This document shows, piece by piece, positions 7,604 through 15,916 of a stretch of 64,000 bases of DNA. Numbering within the stretch: the first letter of the stretch is position 1; every line of letters begins with the position of its first letter. The position numbers and the translations under genes were made by a program. The notes beneath the pieces are model-generated. The model worked only from the letters and a program-made list of their open reading frames with translations, was not told the DNA's origin and made no database searches. Source of the stretch: JACDEA01 sp963742585 (lineage in GTDB: Bacteria; Actinomycetota; Acidimicrobiia; Acidimicrobiales; JACDEA01); assembly GCA_963742585.1 (NCBI GenBank), contig CAVUMI010000009.1, forward strand, positions 124,001 through 188,000, in the 5' to 3' direction.

Positions 7604-8983
7604 TTACAGCCCTATGACGCGGTCGCCGAGTAGCTGACCGTGGGTCTCGATGGTCAGCAGCCCTGCGGTCGGCGCGCCGGCGGGCGGGGGGCAGCCGACG
7701 ACGACGGCGCCGGCCAGGTCAAGGCCGGTGCACCCGTCACCCAGAGCGACCCCGGTGCTGGCCGGCGTTGTGCGAGCCGAAAGCTGTAAGAGCGGAGTCG
7801 CCGGCGCGGATGGCGCGGGCGAGGGCGTCGGTGCCGGACCAGAGCCAGGTCCGGCGCCACCACCAGAGGAAGGCGAGGCCGACGCCGCCTCACCGATGGC
7901 CGCCGATTGCGCGGCCTGGCGGTTGGCGAGGTCGGTCACGGTGTCGATGCCCGCGGTGGGTACGGGTGCAAGCTCGAAGCCCTGCACCACCGGCGTGGGC
8001 CGGGCAACCTGTCGCGGCGCATCGCGACCGGGTGTCGCAAGCTCGGTGCTCGACGGCTCCTGTACGACCGCGGCGCCGATGATGCCGAGGGCCAAGGTGA
8101 GCCCCGCAGCCACGGAAAGCGCCCGCCCGCCACGCGCCGAGCCGGCCGCGGTCCGCCAACCATGACCGACCGCGCTGGCGGTCAGCTTCCAACGGGCGGC
8201 GGCCAGGGCGCCGAGTCCGAAGGGGAGCGGGAGTGCGATCTTCCGCAACGTCGAGCCGATGTCCTCCAGCTCGCTCAAGCGGGCGCGACATGCGTCGCAA
8301 CCGGCGAGGTGCTGGTCGGCCTTGGCGACGTCGCGGGCCGCCAGCGCCCCGCCCACGTACGCACCCAGATGGTCGACGGTGAACTTGCAGTCCTTGGGCA
8401 CCGGGGTGCGCATGTGCGCCTGCAGGAACTGCTCGCGCAGCCCGTTGCGGGCCCGGACGGCGAGTTGCGCGGCGCCGTTGGCGGAGACGCCGAGCATGCC
8501 GGCGATCTCGCGAGGTTGGAGCCCCTCGACCTCGGTCAGCCACAGCACCGACCGCCAACGCTCGGGGAGGCTCAGGAATGCCGTGGCCACCAGGGACGAG
8601 TCCAGTGCACCCTCGACCGCGTCCGGTGGGGACGCCGCCGTCGCCTCGAGGTTGAGATCCTCGAGGTCACTCGGCATGAGGCGGCCGCTGCGCCGGATAC
8701 CGTCGATCGCTGCGTTGCGCGTCGATGTGAGCAGGTACGGCCGGAACGGGGCTTCCGAGGGAAAGCGGCCCGAAGGCAGGGCGGCGAACACGCGGGCAAA
8801 GGCCTCGGAAACCGCGTCGGAGGCGTCGTGAGGGTTCCCGGTGACGGCGTAACCGACCCGCCACGCAGCTTCAGCGTGACGCCTGTACAGCTCCTCGAAC
8901 GCGGACGTGTCACCCTTCGCGGCGAGAAGGGTCAGATCAGCGTCGGTGGGGGCGTCGGCAAGATCGACGCGGCGTTTGGCCAT
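7604..8983 (-). CDS. ECF sigma factor fused to a membrane anti-sigma domain
   Basis: A ~459-residue single-frame fusion. Residues ~15-165 are an ECF sigma factor: region 2 includes DASDAVSEAFARVFAAL, and region 4 includes LPERWRSVLWLTEVEGLQPREIAGM as two adjacent segments. It is followed by a zinc-binding anti-sigma module (HLGAYV...HLAGCDAC), a transmembrane segment near residues 275-295 (AAGLTLALGIIGAAVV), and a long Pro/Ala/Ser-rich region outside the membrane. Normally the two activities are separate, coupled genes. The fusion implies that the sigma factor is membrane-tethered and must be released, probably by proteolysis. I chose ATG 8983 over TTG 8992. Confidence 0.88.
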   Translation of the reverse strand: MAKRRVDLADAPTDADLTLLAAKGDTSAFEELYRRHAEAAWRVGYAVTGNPHDASDAVSEAFARVFAALPSGRFPSEAPFRPYLLTSTRNAAIDGIRRSGRLMPSDLEDLNLEATAASPPDAVEGALDSSLVATAFLSLPERWRSVLWLTEVEGLQPREIAGMLGVSANGAAQLAVRARNGLREQFLQAHMRTPVPKDCKFTVDHLGAYVGGALAARDVAKADQHLAGCDACRARLSELEDIGSTLRKIALPLPFGLGALAAARWKLTASAVGHGWRTAAGSARGGRALSVAAGLTLALGIIGAAVVQEPSSTELATPGRDAPRQVARPTPVVQGFELAPVPTAGIDTVTDLANRQAAQSAAIGEAASASPSSGGGAGPGSGPAPTPSPAPSAPATPLLQLSARTTPASTGVALGDGCTGLDLAGAVVVGCPPPAGAPTAGLLTIETHGQLLGDRVIGL

Positions 8984-9097
8984 CGTGTTCAACCACTATT
9001 TCCACTACGGAGCGTGGTCGTTCCAGTGTGACGCAGTTCGGGGGCCGAGTCACGCCAGGCATCACGGGCATTTGGTCGAGATGGCACAGTAAGGATC

Positions 9098-9763
9098 GTG
9101 CGGAGCCTCACCCGGCTGTGCCTGGCGGTCGGCATCATCGCCTTTGCCGTCGTGTTGGCGCCGCCCGCGGCGCACGCCTGCTCCTGCGCGCCGGGAACCG
9201 AGGCCGAGTATCTCCTCCGGGCCGACGCCGTGTTCGAGGGCGTGGTCACGAACCGGTCCGATCCGAACGCCGGAGGCACGGTGCAGTCGTCGGGAGATCC
9301 GATCACCTGGACCGTCGACGTCGAGCGGATCGAGAAGGGCACCGTGACCGATCCGCAACCGGTGAGGTCGGCGCGGGACGGGGCGACCTGCGGGTACTAC
9401 TTCGAGCTCGGGAAGCGCTACCGCGTGTTCGCTCACCGAGGCGAGGACGGACAACTCGGAACCGGGCTATGCAGCGGGAACCGGGAGCTCGCCGGTCCTC
9501 CGCCGCCTACGACTCAGCCGCGGGCGCCCACCACAACGAGACCTACGACGACGACCCGGCCGACCACAAGTACAATTACGACGAGTGCCGTCGCCACCAC
9601 GACGACGACCACCGCGGTGCCCACCACAACGTCATCGACCGCGCTGGCGATCCGCTCGTCATCGAGCGACGACAATGAAGGACGCGGCGGGCTCGCGCTG
9701 GCGGCCGCGATAGGCGTCGTCGCCGCTGGCGCCGGCGCCGTGTTGATCCGGAGGTTGCGATGA
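9098..9763 (+). CDS. Secreted NTR/TIMP-like domain protein with C-terminal membrane anchor
   Basis: A 221-residue exported protein. A signal peptide (residues 1-27) is cleaved before CSCAPGTEAEY, and such an N-terminal CSC is the hallmark of netrin/TIMP-like domains. The domain spans ~110 residues with four cysteines. A Thr/Pro-rich stalk, a hydrophobic helix and a short basic tail (RRLR) follow, which suggests wall spanning and membrane or sortase anchoring. Bacterial members are known but poorly characterised, and protease inhibition is only an analogy. The stop overlaps the ATG of the cupin gene (ATGA). Confidence 0.75.
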   Translation: MRSLTRLCLAVGIIAFAVVLAPPAAHACSCAPGTEAEYLLRADAVFEGVVTNRSDPNAGGTVQSSGDPITWTVDVERIEKGTVTDPQPVRSARDGATCGYYFELGKRYRVFAHRGEDGQLGTGLCSGNRELAGPPPPTTQPRAPTTTRPTTTTRPTTSTITTSAVATTTTTTAVPTTTSSTALAIRSSSSDDNEGRGGLALAAAIGVVAAGAGAVLIRRLR

Positions 9764-10320
9764 CATTCGCCATTGACGAACTGGTTGCCGATTGCCAAGC
9801 GGCCATCGCCGAGGGTCAACCGGCCCTCGCCGTCCGCGACGTACTCAAACGGGTCCTCGACCGACCCGGCGATGTGGCCGACGCGTTCGGCGCAACCGAG
9901 GGCGGGCTCGATCTCCTGCACGTCTCGCCGGACTTGACTGTTCTTCACGCGACCTGGGCACCCGGCATGCGGCTCTACCCGCATAACCACCGGATGTGGG
10001 CGGTCATCGGGATCTACGGCGGCCAAGAGGACAACACGTTCTACCGGCGCGACGGGCGCACACTGACCGGGAGCGGCGGCAAGTCATTGCGCGAGAAGGA
10101 CGTGGTCGTCCTGGGCGACGACACGATCCACGCGGTGGAGAACCCGATCGACCGGCTCACGGGCGCGATCCATGTCTACGGCGGCGACTTCGTGAACGAA
10201 CCGCGTAGCCAGTGGCCCCCGGAGGCCTTCGTGGAGGAGCCGTGGGACATGGAGCTCGTCAAGACGCAGTTCGCCCAGGCGAACGAAGCCTGGCGCAAGC
10301 AAGGGAAGGCGGAGGCGTAG
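9760..10320 (+). CDS. Cupin-fold, cysteine-dioxygenase-like protein
   Basis: A 186-residue protein. PHNHRMWAVIGIYGGQEDN gives the His-x-His plus Glu metal-binding motif, and DDTIHAVEN gives the third His. This resembles the predicted metal enzymes related to cysteine and 3-mercaptopropionate dioxygenases, though the best-known CDO features are not all present. It would bind Fe(II) and oxidise a small thiol or acid; the substrate is unknown. It is translationally coupled to the secreted NTR-like protein upstream. Confidence 0.7.
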   Translation: MTFAIDELVADCQAAIAEGQPALAVRDVLKRVLDRPGDVADAFGATEGGLDLLHVSPDLTVLHATWAPGMRLYPHNHRMWAVIGIYGGQEDNTFYRRDGRTLTGSGGKSLREKDVVVLGDDTIHAVENPIDRLTGAIHVYGGDFVNEPRSQWPPEAFVEEPWDMELVKTQFAQANEAWRKQGKAEA

Positions 10321-10355
10321 ACGGAGCCGACCGCTAGCCAATAGAGCGGAGCTAA

Positions 10356-10371
10356 GTTACTCTTCGGTAAC
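10356..10371 (+). promoter_or_regulatory. Promoter box and small palindrome before acyl-CoA dehydrogenase
   Basis: TACTCT (10358-10363) lies 8 bases before the ATG. It is overlapped by GTTAC-N6-GTAAC (10356-10371), an inverted repeat that ends at the base before the start codon. This may be an operator for a TetR- or GntR-type regulator of fatty-acid genes. Five-base arms are short, so chance is possible. Confidence 0.35.
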
Positions 10372-11586
10372 ATGAGCGACTTTTCCCTTGAGCTGAACGA
10401 GGACCAGCTTCAGATTCAGAAGTGGGTCCACGACTTCGCCGAGACCGTCATCCGACCAGTGGCCGCCGAGTGGGACGAGAAGGAAGAAACCCCTTGGCCC
10501 GTCATCCAGGAGGCGGCCGATATCGGTCTGTACTCGCTGGACTTCGTGCTCAACGCCTTCAACGATCCGGTAGGCATCACGCTGCCGCTCGTTATGGAGG
10601 AGATTTCCTGGGGCGACGCCGGCATCGGTCTCGCCATCTTCGGCACCACGCTCGGTGTGGTCGGCATCGTGGCCAACGGCACGCCCGAGCAGGTCATGGA
10701 ATGGGTGCCCCAGTGCTTCGGCACACCCGAGAAGATTCAGCTAGCGGCCTTCGCGGTGAGCGAGCCCGACGCCGGCTCCGACGTCAGCGGCCTGCGCACC
10801 CGTGCCGTCTATGACGAGGCCAAGGACGAGTGGGTGCTGAACGGCACCAAGACCTGGATCACCAACGGCGGCATCGCCGACATCCACGTGGTCGTCGCCG
10901 CGGTCGAGCCCGAGCTCGGCTCGCGGGGCCAGGCCAGCTTCGTCATCCCCCCCAACACCAAGGGTCTGTCGCAGGGGCAGAAGTTCTCGAAGATGGGAAT
11001 CCGCGCGTCGCACACTGCAGAAGTCGTCCTCGACGACGTCCGCGTCCCCGGCGGCTGTCTGCTCGGTGGCAAGGAGAAGCTCGATGCGCGCATTGCGCGG
11101 GCGCGTGAAGGCAAGAGCTCGAAGGTCCAGGCGGCGATGGCGACGTTCGAGGCGTCGCGGCCAGCGGTCGGCGCGCAGGCGTTGGGTATCGCGCGTGCGG
11201 CGTACGAGTATTCACTGGAGTACGCCAAGGAGCGCAAGCAGTTCGGCCGGGCAATCATCGAGAACCAGGCCATCGCCTTCAAGCTGGCCAACATGAAGAT
11301 GCACATCGACGCGGCCCGGCTGCTCGTGTGGCGCGCCGCGTGGATGGGCAAGGCGGGCAAGCCGTTCGAGGCGGGCGAAGGCTCGATGTCAAAGCTGTTC
11401 GCCGGCGAAACCGCGGTGTGGGTCACCGAGGAAGCGATCCAGATCCTTGGCGGCGCCGGCTACATCAAGGACCACCCGGTCGAGCGCTGGCACCGCGACT
11501 CGAAGATCTACACGATCTTCGAGGGCACCTCAGAGATCCAGCGCCTCGTGATCGCCCGTGCCATCAGCGGCGTGCATATTCGTTAG
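10372..11586 (+). CDS. Acyl-CoA dehydrogenase
   Basis: A 404-residue flavoprotein that makes the alpha-beta double bond in acyl-CoA and passes electrons to EtfAB (encoded at 44.9-46.7 kb). It has the family signatures AVSEPDAGSDV, WITNG, ERKQFGR and QILGGAGY. The catalytic glutamate is in IFEGTSEIQ near residue 387. Chain-length preference is not evident. The start follows a near-leaderless promoter. Confidence 0.93.
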   Translation: MSDFSLELNEDQLQIQKWVHDFAETVIRPVAAEWDEKEETPWPVIQEAADIGLYSLDFVLNAFNDPVGITLPLVMEEISWGDAGIGLAIFGTTLGVVGIVANGTPEQVMEWVPQCFGTPEKIQLAAFAVSEPDAGSDVSGLRTRAVYDEAKDEWVLNGTKTWITNGGIADIHVVVAAVEPELGSRGQASFVIPPNTKGLSQGQKFSKMGIRASHTAEVVLDDVRVPGGCLLGGKEKLDARIARAREGKSSKVQAAMATFEASRPAVGAQALGIARAAYEYSLEYAKERKQFGRAIIENQAIAFKLANMKMHIDAARLLVWRAAWMGKAGKPFEAGEGSMSKLFAGETAVWVTEEAIQILGGAGYIKDHPVERWHRDSKIYTIFEGTSEIQRLVIARAISGVHIR

Positions 11587-11773
11587 CTGAGCTGCGGTTT
11601 TGCAGGCGCTCTGCAATGGACGGACTTGGTTGGTTCGACAGTGACGATCGATTCCGCCGTCGCCATCGCCTGAATCTCGCGGGCCGCGACGGCGATGCCT
11701 CCCGCGCGTGGCGTTCCAGGGTGACGGTATCGACGTGGTGTGTGGACCCCGACACTCTGCTATGAGAGGGGTT

Positions 11774-12907
11774 ATGCCCGACCGGCGGCGCTCCCCGATC
11801 CGGTCCCTCGTCCGTAGCCGCCGGCCGCCCACGAGCGGCGGCGGGGAGAACGAGGCGGACGCGGACGCGGTAACGGATCCGCGCGTGTCGAAGATCGTCG
11901 ATAGCGCGGTCTACGTGAACGGTGAACGGGTGGCGTCACCGGGTTCGCTGGCCGAGACCTACGAGAGCCTCCACCAACAGCCGGACGGCATGGCGTGGAT
12001 CGGGCTGTACCGGCCGGACGAGCACGAGGTCGCGTCGTTGGCCGCGGAGTTTCAGCTCCACGAACTCGCGGTGGAGGACGCGATCGTCGCTCATCAGCGT
12101 CCGAAGCTCGAGCGCTACGGCGAGGTCCTCTTCGTCGTGCTACGCCCGGCCCGCTACCTCGACGAGCGCGAGGAGGTGGAGTTCGGCGAGGTCCACGTGT
12201 TCGTCGGGCCCGACTTCGTCCTCACCGTCCGCCACAGCGAGGCGCCCGACCTGGCCGCGGTTCGCCATCGTCTTGAGAGCCAACCCGAGCTGCTGGGGCG
12301 CGGACCCGAAGCCGTGCTCTACGCGATCCTCGACCGGATCGTCGACGGCTATTACCCGGTGGTCGCCGGCCTGGGCAACGACATCGACGAGATCGAGACC
12401 GAGGTGTTCAGCGGTGAGCCGTCCGTCTCCAGGCGTATCTACGAACTCTCAAGAGAGGTGACGGAGTTCCAACGGGCGACGCGCCCGCTCACCGGCATGC
12501 TGGCCGCTCTCACGGCCGGCTTCGCAAAGTACGGCACCGATGAGGAGCTTCAGCGCTATCTGCGGGATGTCGACGACCACGTCACCCAAGTCGTCGAGCG
12601 GGTCGATGAATTCCGTCAACTGCTACGCGACATGCTCACGGTGAACACAACGGTCGTCGCCCAGCAGCAGAACGAGGAGATGAAGAACCTCGCTCAGGCG
12701 AGCAATGCACAGAACGAAGAGGTCAAGAAGATCTCGGCGTGGGCCGCCATCCTCTTCGCCCCGACGCTCATCGGCACCGTGTACGGGATGAACTTCGAGG
12801 ACATGCCCGAGCTGGGCTGGGCGCACGGCTATCCCCTGGCGCTGTTCCTCATGGCGTTCACGTGCATGACGCTCTACACCGTCTTCAAACGGCGCGACTG
12901 GTTGTAG
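11774..12907 (+). CDS. corA: CorA-family magnesium/cobalt transporter
   Basis: A ~377-residue protein with a long cytoplasmic N-domain rich in charged helices. Two C-terminal transmembrane helices follow, the first ending in the diagnostic YGMNFEDMPEL (GMN selectivity loop), then a second helix and KRRDWL. It functions as a pentamer in the inner membrane. I chose ATG 11774 with GAGAGGGG upstream; ATG 11762 would add four residues. Its stop TAG directly abuts the stop of the next, convergent gene. Confidence 0.9.
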   Translation: MPDRRRSPIRSLVRSRRPPTSGGGENEADADAVTDPRVSKIVDSAVYVNGERVASPGSLAETYESLHQQPDGMAWIGLYRPDEHEVASLAAEFQLHELAVEDAIVAHQRPKLERYGEVLFVVLRPARYLDEREEVEFGEVHVFVGPDFVLTVRHSEAPDLAAVRHRLESQPELLGRGPEAVLYAILDRIVDGYYPVVAGLGNDIDEIETEVFSGEPSVSRRIYELSREVTEFQRATRPLTGMLAALTAGFAKYGTDEELQRYLRDVDDHVTQVVERVDEFRQLLRDMLTVNTTVVAQQQNEEMKNLAQASNAQNEEVKKISAWAAILFAPTLIGTVYGMNFEDMPELGWAHGYPLALFLMAFTCMTLYTVFKRRDWL

Positions 12908-13651
12908 CTACTCGTTGGGCGTTACCCGGGCCGGCTTCCGCCGCCGCCGCCCGGCCTGCTCCAGCTTGCGTCCGACGGCGATGCACGCCAGCGCAGCCAG
13001 TAGCCACGGGAGGAGATCGAGCCCCGTGCGGGCGAAGCCGCTGCCGAGGACTCCGCTCCCCGAGCCGGTGCTGCCGTCGCTGCGGGCGAACCCGCGATTC
13101 GCCGCGCCGCTGCCTTGGCCGAGCGACTCGCCGAGAACACCACTGCCCACGGCCGCGACGGGGTCCACACAGACCATCGCGCACGGCGGTGCGGAGGCGC
13201 ACAGCTGCCACCGCTGCGTGGGGTTGGCGGGGGAGGTCGTCGTGGTCCCGAACGTTCCCGCGCTATCGGCGTTGCCCGACGCGATCTGGTTGCCGTCGCG
13301 GAAAATGAACACCGCGTTCCCGGGCGTGATGCCGCTCGCAATGACCTGCACAGTGGTGTTGGGCGGCAGGACCCCGCTGGGTTGGAGCCTGAGCGTGGGG
13401 GTTGCGGGACACCCCTCCGGCAGCGCGGCGGCGGTGGTGGTGGTGGTGCCGGGCGCGACGGTAGTGGAGGAGCCACCGGGCAGCGTGGTGGTGCTGGTGC
13501 TCGTCGCCGGGGCGACGGTGCCGCCGGTATACGGATCAGTCACCTGCGCGTCGGCGTGATGCACCTGCACGACCAGGGCCATGATGGCTACGGAGAGGAT
13601 GCACAGAAGCCGGGCGAGCCCGACGCTGCCCCCGCGACCTTTGCCGTTCAC
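12908..13651 (-). CDS. Secreted surface protein with C-terminal wall-sorting-like signal
   Basis: About 247 residues. A signal peptide (LLCILSVAIMALVVQVHHADA) is split here as LLCILSVAIM then ALVVQVHHADA. A Thr-rich linker, a domain of ~70 residues with four cysteines and a Gly/Ser-rich stretch follow. The C-terminal signal is FARTG, then a hydrophobic helix and a basic tail (RRRRK). The motif order resembles degenerate LPxTG signals, so the class E sortase at 24.7 kb is a candidate partner (inference). I chose GTG 13651, which has GGAG upstream, over GTG 13699. Confidence 0.7.
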   Translation of the reverse strand: MNGKGRGGSVGLARLLCILSVAIMALVVQVHHADAQVTDPYTGGTVAPATSTSTTTLPGGSSTTVAPGTTTTTAAALPEGCPATPTLRLQPSGVLPPNTTVQVIASGITPGNAVFIFRDGNQIASGNADSAGTFGTTTTSPANPTQRWQLCASAPPCAMVCVDPVAAVGSGVLGESLGQGSGAANRGFARSDGSTGSGSGVLGSGFARTGLDLLPWLLAALACIAVGRKLEQAGRRRRKPARVTPNE

Positions 13652-13941
13652 GCCGTCTCCGCTCTCCCAGGCCCCAAGTTCAAGTTCTCTACTTAACACT
13701 ACGTTCGGACCACGGCCAGTGAAGTTTCAGGAAACCCGCCGGCCGCAAGCCGTGTTTAGCGCGCCCGGCGGCGATAGCGGGCGCGGCGGGCGCGCGTCAT
13801 GAGGATCGTGAGGCCGGGGCGCCGAGCCGGCTCCGGTCGGAGCGGCTCGGGCGGACGGCGGGCGTCGACCGGCGGCGACGTCTTGGGCGGGCGCACGTTG
13901 GATCACTTCGCCGTGGCATGTCTGAGATCCTGCTGAGCGTT
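13652..13941. other. Gene-poor region between convergent/divergent units
   Basis: No established gene or RNA is visible here. It holds the upstream region of the secreted protein, a possible 46-codon minus-strand ORF (13756-13896) and very GC-rich sequence, ending in the tetR promoter box at 13942. Confidence 0.5.
13756..13896 (-). CDS. Possible small Pro/Arg-rich protein
   Basis: A GTG-started ORF of 46 codons. It begins MRPPKTSPPVDARRPPEPL and ends in a strongly basic RARRARYRRRAR tail just before TAA. The Pro-rich head and Arg-rich tail look non-random, but GC-rich DNA produces such frames by chance and there is no clear ribosome-binding site. It is listed as a candidate only. Confidence 0.3.
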   Translation of the reverse strand: MRPPKTSPPVDARRPPEPLRPEPARRPGLTILMTRARRARYRRRAR

Positions 13942-13947
13942 TAGCGT
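13942..13947 (+). promoter_or_regulatory. -10 box for the TetR gene
   Basis: TAGCGT lies 8 bases before the ATG at 13956, the same hexamer as at cysS and the GDPD gene. GGAGG directly touches the ATG, too close to act as a normal ribosome site, which supports near-leaderless expression. Confidence 0.5.
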
Positions 13948-13955
13948 TGTGGAGG

Positions 13956-14546
13956 ATGAGGTCGACGGCCGCCCGCCTACCCGCCGCCCGGCGACGCCGT
14001 CAGTTGCTCGACGTCGCGCAGGAGGTCTTTGCCGAACGCGGCTTTCACGCCACATCCATGGACGAGGTAGCCGAGGCCGCCGGGGTGACCAAACCCGTCC
14101 TTTACCAACATTTCGACTCCAAACGCCGCCTGTACATGGAGCTGCTCGAGGATGTCGGCCAACAGCTGCTCGACGCAATCGGCGCCGCCACGGCGGTCGC
14201 GGAAACACCGCGGCAGCAGGTCGAGAACGGTTTCGCGGCGTACTTCCGGTTCGTCCTCGATCAGCGCAGCGCCTTCCGGCTCCTCTTCGGCGGCGGCGGA
14301 CGCCGGGACGAGGAGTTCGCCGACGCTGTCCGGCGAGTGGAGGACGCGATTGCCGAAGCCATCGCGGTGCTCATCGAAGCGGACATCGACGACGACCATC
14401 GCCTGATGTTGGCCCAGGGACTGGTCGGTTTGGCCGAGGGAACCGGTCGCTACTGGGTGGCCAACGGACTCGATCTCGACCCCGATGTGGTGGCGTCACG
14501 CATCGCCGACCTCGCCTGGGCCGGCCTGCGCGCCGTGCACCGGTAG
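13956..14546 (+). CDS. TetR-family transcriptional regulator
   Basis: A 196-residue repressor-type protein. The N-terminal helix-turn-helix reads QLLDVAQEVFAERGFHATSM, then DEVAEAAGVTKPVLYQHF, typical of TetR. The rest is an all-helical ligand domain of unknown specificity. It is convergent with the alcohol dehydrogenase and may control lipid genes, as many actinobacterial TetR proteins do; no target site was identified. Confidence 0.9.
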   Translation: MRSTAARLPAARRRRQLLDVAQEVFAERGFHATSMDEVAEAAGVTKPVLYQHFDSKRRLYMELLEDVGQQLLDAIGAATAVAETPRQQVENGFAAYFRFVLDQRSAFRLLFGGGGRRDEEFADAVRRVEDAIAEAIAVLIEADIDDDHRLMLAQGLVGLAEGTGRYWVANGLDLDPDVVASRIADLAWAGLRAVHR

Positions 14547-14550
14547 CGAA

Positions 14551-15681
14551 TCAGTATTCGATAACGGTCCGGGCGACTTCGCCGGTCTGCATGGCGGCGA
14601 AGGCGTCGTTGACCTCGGCGAGGGGAATCGTGCGGGAGATCAGCTCGTCCAGCTTGAGGTCGCCCTTCTTGTAGAGGTCGACGAGCTTCGGGACGTCCTG
14701 CTGCACGTTGGACGAGCCGTACCAGCAGCCCTTGATGGTCTTCTCGGCCACGACGACGCCGAGGAGCGCGGGCAGCGTGATCATCACGTCCATGCGGGGG
14801 ACACCCACGAGGATCGCTTGGCCACCCCGGCGCGTCATGCCGATGGTTTGCTCGATCGTCTGTTGCAGTCCGATGACCTCGAAGGCGACGTCGGCGCCGC
14901 GCTGCTCGGTCATCCCCATGACCTGCGACACCGGGTCGCCTTGGCTGGCGTTGATGGTGGCCGTCGCACCGAACTCCTTGGCTAGCTGCAGCTTGGTCTC
15001 GTTCATATCGATGGCGATGATCTCGCTGGCGCCCTTGATCCGCGCTCCTTGGATCACGTTGAGCCCGACGCCACCGCAGCCGAGGACGGCGACCGTGTCG
15101 CCCGTCCTGATGTCAGCGGTGTTCATCGCTGCGCCCACGCCGGTGAGCACGCCACAGCCGATCAGCGCGGCGACCTTCATGTCGAGATCATCGGGGATCT
15201 TGACCGCGCCGGTGGCCGGAATGATCGTGATCTCGGAGAACGTGCCCGCCGCCGCCATCTGGAACAGGGGCGCGCCGTCGGAGGTGAACCTCGTCGTGCC
15301 GTCGAGCAGCCCGCCGGCCACCAGCGTGATGTCGGCCGCTGAACACAGCTGGCCCTGGCCCCGCTTGCAGTAGAAGCACTCGCCGCACTGCGGCACCCAC
15401 GAGATCACGACGTGGTCGCCGGGCTTCACCGAGGTGACGCCGTCGCCCACCGCCTCGACCACGCCCGCACCTTCATGGCCCAGCACGATCGGTGTCGGCC
15501 CCATCAGTGTGCCGTTCTGCATCGAGAGATCGGAGTGGCAGACGCCCGATGCCCCCATGCGCACCTTGACTTCGCCGGCGCGGGGATCTTCGACTTCGAT
15601 GTCGCGAATTTCGAGCGGAGCGTTGAGTGCGGGAAGGACGGCGGCTTTGTGCATGATCGGCAGATTACCTGCCGAGGTCAT
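14551..15681 (-). CDS. Zinc-dependent alcohol dehydrogenase
   Basis: About 376 residues. The catalytic zinc ligands are Cys in SGVCHSDLS, His-Glu in GHEGAG, and a later Cys. The structural zinc lobe is CGECFYCKRGQGQLC, and the NAD-binding motif is GCGGVGLN. It resembles the class III/mycothiol-dependent formaldehyde dehydrogenase group of medium-chain enzymes. I chose ATG 15681 (MTSAGN) with AGAGAGGA two bases upstream. The start overlaps the end of the upstream membrane protein gene by 17 bases, so it is probably co-transcribed with the three genes before it. Confidence 0.9.
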   Translation of the reverse strand: MTSAGNLPIMHKAAVLPALNAPLEIRDIEVEDPRAGEVKVRMGASGVCHSDLSMQNGTLMGPTPIVLGHEGAGVVEAVGDGVTSVKPGDHVVISWVPQCGECFYCKRGQGQLCSAADITLVAGGLLDGTTRFTSDGAPLFQMAAAGTFSEITIIPATGAVKIPDDLDMKVAALIGCGVLTGVGAAMNTADIRTGDTVAVLGCGGVGLNVIQGARIKGASEIIAIDMNETKLQLAKEFGATATINASQGDPVSQVMGMTEQRGADVAFEVIGLQQTIEQTIGMTRRGGQAILVGVPRMDVMITLPALLGVVVAEKTIKGCWYGSSNVQQDVPKLVDLYKKGDLKLDELISRTIPLAEVNDAFAAMQTGEVARTVIEY

Positions 15682-15916
15682 CGTCCTCTCTCTGCGCGGC
15701 CTTGACCGCGTAGCCGAGGACAATCGCTGGCGCCAACGTGAGCGTGGCTACCGCCATGCTCACTGCGAGCACGGTTGTCGTGCCGGCGGGGAAGTCGGCG
15801 ATGAGAGCCCACGCGAAGGCAATCACGGCAACCAGCAATGCGAAGTAGCCGGCGCGTTGACCCAGCGACGCCAGCCGCGCCATCTGTGCGCGCCGCTCGA
15901 GGAGCGGATCACCCAT
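15665..15916 (-). CDS. Small two-helix membrane protein
   Basis: An 83-residue protein with a charged N-terminus (MGDPLLERRAQ), two hydrophobic helices (AGYFALLVAVIAFAWALIA and a second near residues 46-72) and an acidic end (REDDDLGR). I do not recognise a family. It overlaps the glycosyltransferase stop by 8 bases and the alcohol dehydrogenase start by 17, so it lies inside a tight operon. Confidence 0.7.
   Translation of the reverse strand: MGDPLLERRAQMARLASLGQRAGYFALLVAVIAFAWALIADFPAGTTTVLAVSMAVATLTLAPAIVLGYAVKAAQREDDDLGR

Noticed and set aside
7907..9031. Long plus-strand ORF of 374 codons opposite the ECF sigma fusion
   Set aside because: It is a shadow of third-position GC bias; the minus-strand frame has clear sigma and anti-sigma motifs.
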